Source: Pelagibacteraceae bacterium AG-390-A02 (GTDB taxonomy: Bacteria > Pseudomonadota > Alphaproteobacteria > Pelagibacterales > Pelagibacteraceae). Taken from it: a stretch of DNA of 42,723 bases. Of the stretch, positions 37,621 to 42,723 are shown piece by piece. The stretch lies in the NCBI GenBank assembly GCA_003278165.1, contig QCGU01000008.1, positions 1 to 42,723 on the forward strand, read 5' to 3'. The notes under the pieces are model-generated. The model was not told the origin of the DNA. It did no database searches and worked only from the letters and a program-made list of their open reading frames with translations. The position numbers and the translations under genes are program-made. The first letter of the stretch is position 1. Each line of letters opens with the position of its first letter.

Positions 37621-38439
37621 ATGAAAATACCTAACGTTACAATTCAACAATTATTAGAAGCAGGTGTTCATCTTGGACACAAAACTTTGAGGTGGAATCC
37701 AAAAATGAAAAAATACATTTTTGGAAAGAGAGACTCGATTCACATAATAGATTTAACCCAAACACTTGAGTTAACTAAAGTAGCTTTGGAAAAAGTCTAT
37801 AATACAATAGCAAATAACGGAAAAATTTTATTTGTTTCAACTAAAAAACAAGCATCAGAAGCAATTGCAGAAGTTGCCAAGGAAACGGATCAGTATTTTG
37901 TAAACTACAGATGGTTAGGTGGAATGTTAACTAACTGGGGAACAATATCTAATTCAATTAAAAAATTAAAAAAATTAGAAATTGATTTAGCTGCCGAAAA
38001 TAGAGGTTTTACAAAAAAAGAACTTCTTAAAATGAGTGTAAAAAAAGATAAACTTCAAAGATCATTGGGCGGAATTGCTGAAATGAAAAAAGTTCCAGAA
38101 TTAGTTTTTGTAATTGATACTAATTACGAAGCATTAGCTATTGCCGAGTCCTCAAAATTAGGTATCCCTATAATTGCTATTCTAGATAGTAATTCTAATC
38201 CAGATAATATTGATTACCCTATACCTGGAAATGATGATGCAAGAAGAGCGATAGATCTATATTGCAACTTAATTAAAGAAACGATCAATAATGCAAAAAA
38301 TTCAATTCAATCATCTAATCTTAAGCAAGAAACAGTAAATGTAAGCAATGATGATAATAAAAACAAAACTGTTCAAGAAATTAATAGAGAAAAATTAGAA
38401 AAAAAATTCTCTAACGAAGATAAAGGAAAGTTAAATTAA
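37621..38439 (+). CDS. rpsB: 30S ribosomal protein S2
   Basis: A 272-aa small-subunit ribosomal protein. The start [20 protein letters not shown] and [16 protein letters not shown] are diagnostic, as are [14 protein letters not shown] and PVFV-type strand [38 protein letters not shown] and [10 protein letters not shown] complete the fold. A polar tail of about 45 residues extends the C-terminus, mostly Asn, Lys and Glu. It starts after the structured leader and leads the translation and envelope operon; tsf begins 1 nt after its stop. Confidence 0.97.
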   Translation: MKIPNVTIQQLLEAGVHLGHKTLRWNPKMKKYIFGKRDSIHIIDLTQTLELTKVALEKVYNTIANNGKILFVSTKKQASEAIAEVAKETDQYFVNYRWLGGMLTNWGTISNSIKKLKKLEIDLAAENRGFTKKELLKMSVKKDKLQRSLGGIAEMKKVPELVFVIDTNYEALAIAESSKLGIPIIAILDSNSNPDNIDYPIPGNDDARRAIDLYCNLIKETINNAKNSIQSSNLKQETVNVSNDDNKNKTVQEINREKLEKKFSNEDKGKLN

Positions 38440-38440
38440 A

Positions 38441-39292
38441 ATGAGTGATATAGAAAAAGTAAAAAAATTAAGAGAAGCAACAGGTGCTGGATTTAAAGAT
38501 TGTAATTTAGCTATTAAAGAATCTGGCGGTGATTTAGATAAAGCAATTGAAATTCTTAGAGTTAAAGGAATTTCAAAAGCTTCAAAAAAAATGTCTAGAG
38601 ATGCTAAAGAGGGAGTTGTTGTAGTATCTGGCAATGATAACAAAACTTCTGTAATTGAAGTAAATTGTGAAACCGATTTTGTTGCTAAAAATGATGATTT
38701 TATAAACTTTGTTAAAGAATTAAGTGAATTAAACAACGAACACAGTTCTAATCAAGATGAATTAAAAAAAGCTGTGATGAAAAATGGGCAAAGTGTAGAT
38801 GATAATTTAGTAGCGTTAATTGCAAAAATTGGTGAAAAAATTACAATTGGAAAATCAAAAACTATTGAAAACTCAAATGGTATCAATAATCATTATTTAC
38901 ATACAGTTGTAAAAGATAATGTAGCAAAATTAGCTGTATTAGTAGCACTTGATACAAGTGATAAATCAGATACAGTTAAGTCATTTAGTAAACAACTATC
39001 TATGCATATTGCGGCTTCAAATCCTTTGGCGCTAGAATCAAATTTAATCGATCAAGTGGTTATTGACAAAGAACAAGAGCTTGTTGCTGAGGAATTGAAG
39101 AATTCAGGTAAACCTGAGGAAATAGCTAAAAAAATAAGTCTAGGAAAAATGAACAAGTTCAAAGAAGAAAATGCACTTTTAACTCAAGCTTGGGTCATGG
39201 AACCAAAAAAAAAAGTACAAGATATTGTTAAGGAATTATCTGTAGCTGATTTAAAAATAAAGGAATTCTTTAGAATAAAAATTGGAGAGTAA
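38441..39292 (+). CDS. tsf: Elongation factor Ts
   Basis: A 283-aa nucleotide exchange factor for EF-Tu. The N-terminal UBA-like domain [20 protein letters not shown] and the TDFVA motif in [13 protein letters not shown], which contacts EF-Tu, are both present. The core and C-terminal [18 protein letters not shown] segment match the family. It begins 1 nt after rpsB and is directly abutted by frr, with no pyrH between them. Confidence 0.96.
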   Translation: MSDIEKVKKLREATGAGFKDCNLAIKESGGDLDKAIEILRVKGISKASKKMSRDAKEGVVVVSGNDNKTSVIEVNCETDFVAKNDDFINFVKELSELNNEHSSNQDELKKAVMKNGQSVDDNLVALIAKIGEKITIGKSKTIENSNGINNHYLHTVVKDNVAKLAVLVALDTSDKSDTVKSFSKQLSMHIAASNPLALESNLIDQVVIDKEQELVAEELKNSGKPEEIAKKISLGKMNKFKEENALLTQAWVMEPKKKVQDIVKELSVADLKIKEFFRIKIGE

Positions 39293-39844
39293 ATGTTTGA
39301 TGAAAAATCATACGGTGTTAAAATGGATAAAGCCATAGATGTATTTTTAAAAGAATTATCTTCTTTAAGAACTGGTAGAGCAAATGCCGCTATGTTGGAT
39401 CTTATAAAAGTTGATGTATACGGACAACAGATGCCAATCAATCAAATAGGTAGCATAACCACACCAGAACCTAGAATGATTAATATCCAAGTGTGGGACA
39501 CAAATAACGTTCCTTTGTTAGATGCTGCAATAAAAAAATCAGATCTAGGTTTAAATCCACAAATAGATGGTCAATTAATAAGACTTCCTATTCCAGAATT
39601 AAACGAAGAAAGAAGATCTGAATTAAAAAAATTAATTAAGTCAATAGGCGAAAAATGCAAAGTATCAATTAGAAACATTAGAAGAGAAGCCAATGAAGAT
39701 CTTAAAAAATTATTAAAATCAAAAGAAATTGGTGAAGATGATGAAAAGTCAAAAGAAAAAATTATTCAAACTATAACTGATGATCACATAAAATCTGTTG
39801 ATGAAAAAGTTTCTTTAAAAGAAAAAGAAATAATGACAATATGA
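39293..39844 (+). CDS. frr: Ribosome recycling factor
   Basis: A 183-aa factor that splits post-termination ribosomes together with EF-G. LSSLRTGRANAAMLDLIKVD at the N-terminal helix, YGQQMPINQIGSITTPEPR, and the C-terminal KVSIRNIRREANEDLKKLLK helix are typical. Length is standard. Its ATG immediately follows the tsf stop. Its stop overlaps the uppS start (ATGA). Confidence 0.96.
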   Translation: MFDEKSYGVKMDKAIDVFLKELSSLRTGRANAAMLDLIKVDVYGQQMPINQIGSITTPEPRMINIQVWDTNNVPLLDAAIKKSDLGLNPQIDGQLIRLPIPELNEERRSELKKLIKSIGEKCKVSIRNIRREANEDLKKLLKSKEIGEDDEKSKEKIIQTITDDHIKSVDEKVSLKEKEIMTI

Positions 39845-40515
39845 ATCCTTTGAATCATGTAGCCATTATTATGGATGGCAATGGTAGATGGGGGTTAAAA
39901 AAATACAATTCAAGAAACAAAGGTCATAGAGCTGGTTTAGATACTGTTGAAAAAGTAATTAGAATAAGCATTAAACACAAGATTAAATATTTAACACTTT
40001 ATGCCTTTTCGACAGAAAATTGGAGAAGACCAAAGACTGAGATTAATTATTTGTTCAGTTTATTAGAAAATTTTTTAAAAGTTAAATCAAAACAATTTCA
40101 GAAAAACAATATAAAGCTGAAAATATTAGGAGAAAAAAAATTCTCAAAAAAATTAAATAATTTATTAATAAAAAGTGAAAAAATAACAAAAAATAATGAC
40201 AAATTACAGATTAACTTAGCTCTAAATTATGGTTCAAAAAAAGAAATAGTTAATGCTGTTAGTAAAATAAAAAACAAAAAATTAAAAATAACTGAAAAGT
40301 GTATTGCAAACTATTTATATACAAAAAATATTCCTGATCCAGATATGTTAATTAGGACAGGGAACACAACAAGATTAAGTAACTTTTTACTTTGGCAAAT
40401 TTCATACACTGAGATTTTTTTTTCAAAAAAATTATGGCCAGATTTTAACGAAGCAGATTTTATTAAATTGATTAATAAATTTAAAAAAATAAAAAGAAAT
40501 TATGGGGAGGTTTAA
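39841..40515 (+). CDS. uppS: Undecaprenyl diphosphate synthase (cis-prenyltransferase)
   Basis: A 224-aa cytoplasmic enzyme that builds the C55 lipid carrier for peptidoglycan from isoprenoid units. HVAIIMDGNGRWG holds the catalytic D12 and phosphate-binding residues. FSTENWRRPKTEI and the late PDPDMLIRTGNTTRLSNFLL and YTEIFFSKKLWPDF motifs complete the active site. Length is at the short end of the family. It overlaps frr by 4 nt and its stop shares 1 nt with cdsA. Confidence 0.95.
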   Translation: MNPLNHVAIIMDGNGRWGLKKYNSRNKGHRAGLDTVEKVIRISIKHKIKYLTLYAFSTENWRRPKTEINYLFSLLENFLKVKSKQFQKNNIKLKILGEKKFSKKLNNLLIKSEKITKNNDKLQINLALNYGSKKEIVNAVSKIKNKKLKITEKCIANYLYTKNIPDPDMLIRTGNTTRLSNFLLWQISYTEIFFSKKLWPDFNEADFIKLINKFKKIKRNYGEV

Positions 40516-41162
40516 TGGAAAATGAACTTAAAAAAAGGATATTAAGTTCGATTATATTATTTCCGATTATATTTTTTTTTGTAATTAAAGGCTCATATTA
40601 TTTTTTATTATTATTAATAATTAGCTTCGCAATTTCATCGTATGAATGGCATAAGTTAGCTAAAAAAAAACCTTATTATATTTTAGGTTTTATTTTTTTA
40701 ATTTGTTCATTTAGCTCTATATACCAAATAAGAATTGGTCAGAATAACTCTTATGAAGAATTTATAATAATTTTATTTATATGTATTTTTACTGACATAG
40801 GCGGATATGTTTTTGGAAAAACATTTAAAGGTCCCAAATTAACATCATACAGTCCAAAAAAAACTATTTCAGGTTTAGTGGGTAGTTATTTGTTATCCAT
40901 ATCATTAATACCATTTTTTTTTTATTTTGATCTTTATGAAAAAAATTTTTTTTTATCGAAAATCATGTTTGTAATTTTAATTTCAACTGCAAGTCAGTTA
41001 GGAGATATTATTCTGTCGTATTTTAAAAGAAAATCAAATTTAAAGGATACTGGAAAAATAATACCAGGACATGGTGGTTTATTAGATAGGATTGATGGAA
41101 TGATATTTGCTTTTCCATTTGCATATCTAATTATGTTAACTAATTTATTTGTTGAAAGTTAA
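40515..41162 (+). CDS. cdsA: Phosphatidate cytidylyltransferase
   Basis: A 215-aa membrane enzyme that makes CDP-diacylglycerol for phospholipid synthesis. Several hydrophobic helices are followed by CIFTDIGGYVFGKTFKGPKL, then the family signature SNLKDTGKIIPGHGGLLDRI and DGMIFAFPFAYL. It is shorter than the common 250-285 aa form, apparently through fewer N-terminal helices. It shares 1 nt with both uppS and dxr. Confidence 0.93.
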   Translation: MENELKKRILSSIILFPIIFFFVIKGSYYFLLLLIISFAISSYEWHKLAKKKPYYILGFIFLICSFSSIYQIRIGQNNSYEEFIIILFICIFTDIGGYVFGKTFKGPKLTSYSPKKTISGLVGSYLLSISLIPFFFYFDLYEKNFFLSKIMFVILISTASQLGDIILSYFKRKSNLKDTGKIIPGHGGLLDRIDGMIFAFPFAYLIMLTNLFVES

Positions 41163-42322
41163 TGAAAAAAAAAATTGCAATTTTAGGATCTACAGGATCA
41201 ATTGGGAAAACTTGTTTAAAAATTATTGCAAGAGATAAAAAAAATTTTAAACTTGAATTACTTTCAGCAAAAAAAAACTATAAACTTTTAATAAGTCAGG
41301 CTAAAAAATTTAATGTCAAAAATATAATAATTACCGATAAAAAGTATTATCATATTGCAAAAAACAAGAAGATAAAATCAATTAATATTTATAATAATTT
41401 TGAAAAATTATCTAAAATTTTTCCAAAGAAAATTGATTATGCTATGTGTGCTATAGTAGGTTTAGATGGATTAAGTCCTTTATTAAAGATTATTAAGCAT
41501 ACTAAAAAAATTGCGATAGCAAACAAAGAATCGATTATTTGTGCATGGAATTTAATTCATAATGCGCTAGATAAACATAAAACACAATTCATCCCAGTAG
41601 ACTCAGAACATTTTTCTATATGGTATGCTTTAAAAAATAATCAGAATAAAAATATTAGTAAAATTTATTTAACTGCATCAGGTGGATCATTACTGAATAT
41701 AAAAAAAAATAAATTCGATAAATTAAAAATAAGTGATATTTTGAAACACCCTAATTGGAATATGGGAAAGAAAATTACTATCGACTCTTCGACTCTAATG
41801 AATAAGGTCTTTGAGGTAATTGAAGCCAAAAAAATATTTAATTTAGAATATAAGCAAATAGGAATAATTATACATCCACAATCATTTATTCATGCTATTG
41901 TAAAATTTTCAGATGGAATGATAAAAATTATTGCACACGAAACGACTATGGAGATTCCAATACACAACACAATTTATGATTGCAAAAATTATAAAGCTAA
42001 AAATATATTTAATTTCAAAAAGTTGAATAATATTAATTTTTCTAATGTAGATATAAAAAAATTCCCATCTGTAAAAATTATTAAAAAATTACCTGTTAAA
42101 AATTCATTATACGAGACAGTTTTAATAACTGCTAATGACGAATTTGTAAAACTTTTTCTGAATAAAAAAATAAAATTTAGTAAAATTTTTGAAGAAACTA
42201 TTAAAATGATCAATAGAATTGAATTTAATAAATTAAAAAAAATTCAACCAAATAAGATTTCAGATGTTATTGATACAAGGAACCTTGTACGTAATAAAAT
42301 AAAATCATATTATTTAAATTAA
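41162..42322 (+). CDS. dxr: 1-deoxy-D-xylulose 5-phosphate reductoisomerase
   Basis: A 386-aa NADPH- and divalent-metal-dependent enzyme, the second step of the MEP isoprenoid pathway that supplies UppS upstream. The nucleotide fold is KIAILGSTGSIGKTCLKI. AIANKESIICAW, FIPVDSEHFSIW and LTASGGSLL form the metal and substrate site, and HPNWNMGKKITIDSSTLMNK is diagnostic. Length is normal. It is followed after 2 nt by bamA, without the rseP gene that often separates them. Confidence 0.95.
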   Translation: MKKKIAILGSTGSIGKTCLKIIARDKKNFKLELLSAKKNYKLLISQAKKFNVKNIIITDKKYYHIAKNKKIKSINIYNNFEKLSKIFPKKIDYAMCAIVGLDGLSPLLKIIKHTKKIAIANKESIICAWNLIHNALDKHKTQFIPVDSEHFSIWYALKNNQNKNISKIYLTASGGSLLNIKKNKFDKLKISDILKHPNWNMGKKITIDSSTLMNKVFEVIEAKKIFNLEYKQIGIIIHPQSFIHAIVKFSDGMIKIIAHETTMEIPIHNTIYDCKNYKAKNIFNFKKLNNINFSNVDIKKFPSVKIIKKLPVKNSLYETVLITANDEFVKLFLNKKIKFSKIFEETIKMINRIEFNKLKKIQPNKISDVIDTRNLVRNKIKSYYLN

Positions 42323-42324
42323 AT

Positions 42325-42723
42325 ATGAAAAAAAATTTGATTAAATTGATAGTAAATATATTTTTAATTTATTTAATAAATATTAATCCGTTAAATGCTG
42401 AAGTATTAAAAAAATTTAAAATTACAGGTAATGAAAGAATTTCGAATGATACTATAGAGCTGTTCTCAGGTGTAACAATTAATGAAAATATTAACAAAAT
42501 TAAACTTAATCAAATTTTAAAAGACCTTTACGATACAGATTTTTTTAAAAATATTAAAATTAATTTTGAAGAAAATACCTTGTATATAGAACTTGTTGAA
42601 AATCCCATCATCGAAAATATCAATTATAATGGAATTAAAGCAAATAAAATTTTGGATGCTATAAAGGAAGATGCATTAACCAAATCTAGATATTCTTTCA
42701 ATGATTTAGTTTTAAAAAAAGAA
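42325..42723 (+). CDS. bamA: Outer membrane assembly factor BamA, 5' part
   Basis: The first 133 residues of a gene cut by the window end. A signal peptide (MKKNLIKLIVNIFLIYLI, ending near NPLNA-EV) is followed by a first POTRA repeat (KFKITGNERISNDTIELFSG, then a QILKDLYDTDFFKNIKI helix-strand and LYIELVENP). A second POTRA starts with IIENINYNGIKANKI. This pattern and the position after dxr identify BamA, which inserts beta-barrel proteins into the outer membrane. The barrel lies outside the window. Confidence 0.9.
   Translation, partial: MKKNLIKLIVNIFLIYLININPLNAEVLKKFKITGNERISNDTIELFSGVTINENINKIKLNQILKDLYDTDFFKNIKINFEENTLYIELVENPIIENINYNGIKANKILDAIKEDALTKSRYSFNDLVLKKE

Noticed and set aside
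1-42723. CRISPR arrays, insertion sequences, prophage or integrated elements
   Set aside because: I saw no regularly spaced repeats, transposase motifs, duplicated tRNA ends or change in base composition that would mark such elements.

Overview
The window is a gene-dense, strongly AT-rich stretch of a streamlined alphaproteobacterial chromosome, most likely SAR11/Pelagibacterales. This rests on the very low GC, the Lys/Asn/Ile-rich proteins, near-zero spacing between genes, scarce Shine-Dalgarno sequences, and an alphaproteobacterial gene order (clpP-clpX-lon-tRNAs-nuoA-N-birA-coaX-rnj-DUF1467-proS-lolC-lolD-dnaE). The species assignment is inference from composition and synteny; no database was searched. 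I saw no insertion sequence, prophage, CRISPR array or obviously transferred island.

Layout. (1) 1-4.2 kb is transport and accessory metabolism: the end of a TRAP large permease, an EamA-type exporter on the minus strand, then an NCS1 nucleobase-type symporter paired with a zinc-dependent dehydrogenase. (2) 4.1-7.5 kb is a patch of short transcription units on both strands: a DUF3047 periplasmic protein, ybgC, a family 5 uracil-DNA glycosylase, a histidine phosphatase, a DUF1289 protein, and four very small genes (44-57 aa) that a length-filtered gene caller would miss. (3) 7.5-13.5 kb is the protein-quality block: tRNA-Leu(UAG), trigger factor, ClpP, ClpX and Lon. (4) tRNA-Val(UAC) and tRNA-Asp(GUC) separate lon from the next block. 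(5) 13.8-37.5 kb holds 22 plus-strand genes with no gap larger than about 10 nt: all 14 respiratory complex I genes (nuoA-N), then biotin ligase, type III pantothenate kinase, RNase J, a DUF1467 membrane protein, prolyl-tRNA synthetase, the lipoprotein-release permease and ATPase, and the replicative polymerase subunit dnaE. (6) 37.5-42.7 kb starts with a structured leader and continues rpsB-tsf-frr-uppS-cdsA-dxr-bamA, cut by the window end inside bamA; this joins translation to isoprenoid, phospholipid and outer-membrane biogenesis.

The most interesting non-coding signal is just upstream of rpsB. Two complementary pairs of segments are interleaved there (A-B-A'-B'), as in a pseudoknot, and the last strand lies where a ribosome binding site would be. 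This suggests autoregulation by S2. Other points worth a second look are the unannotated small proteins, the histone-like lysine-rich tail on trigger factor, a tRNA only 9 nt upstream of the trigger-factor start, divergent start codons 2 bp apart, and the local absence of hupB, pyrH and rseP from positions they often occupy in relatives.
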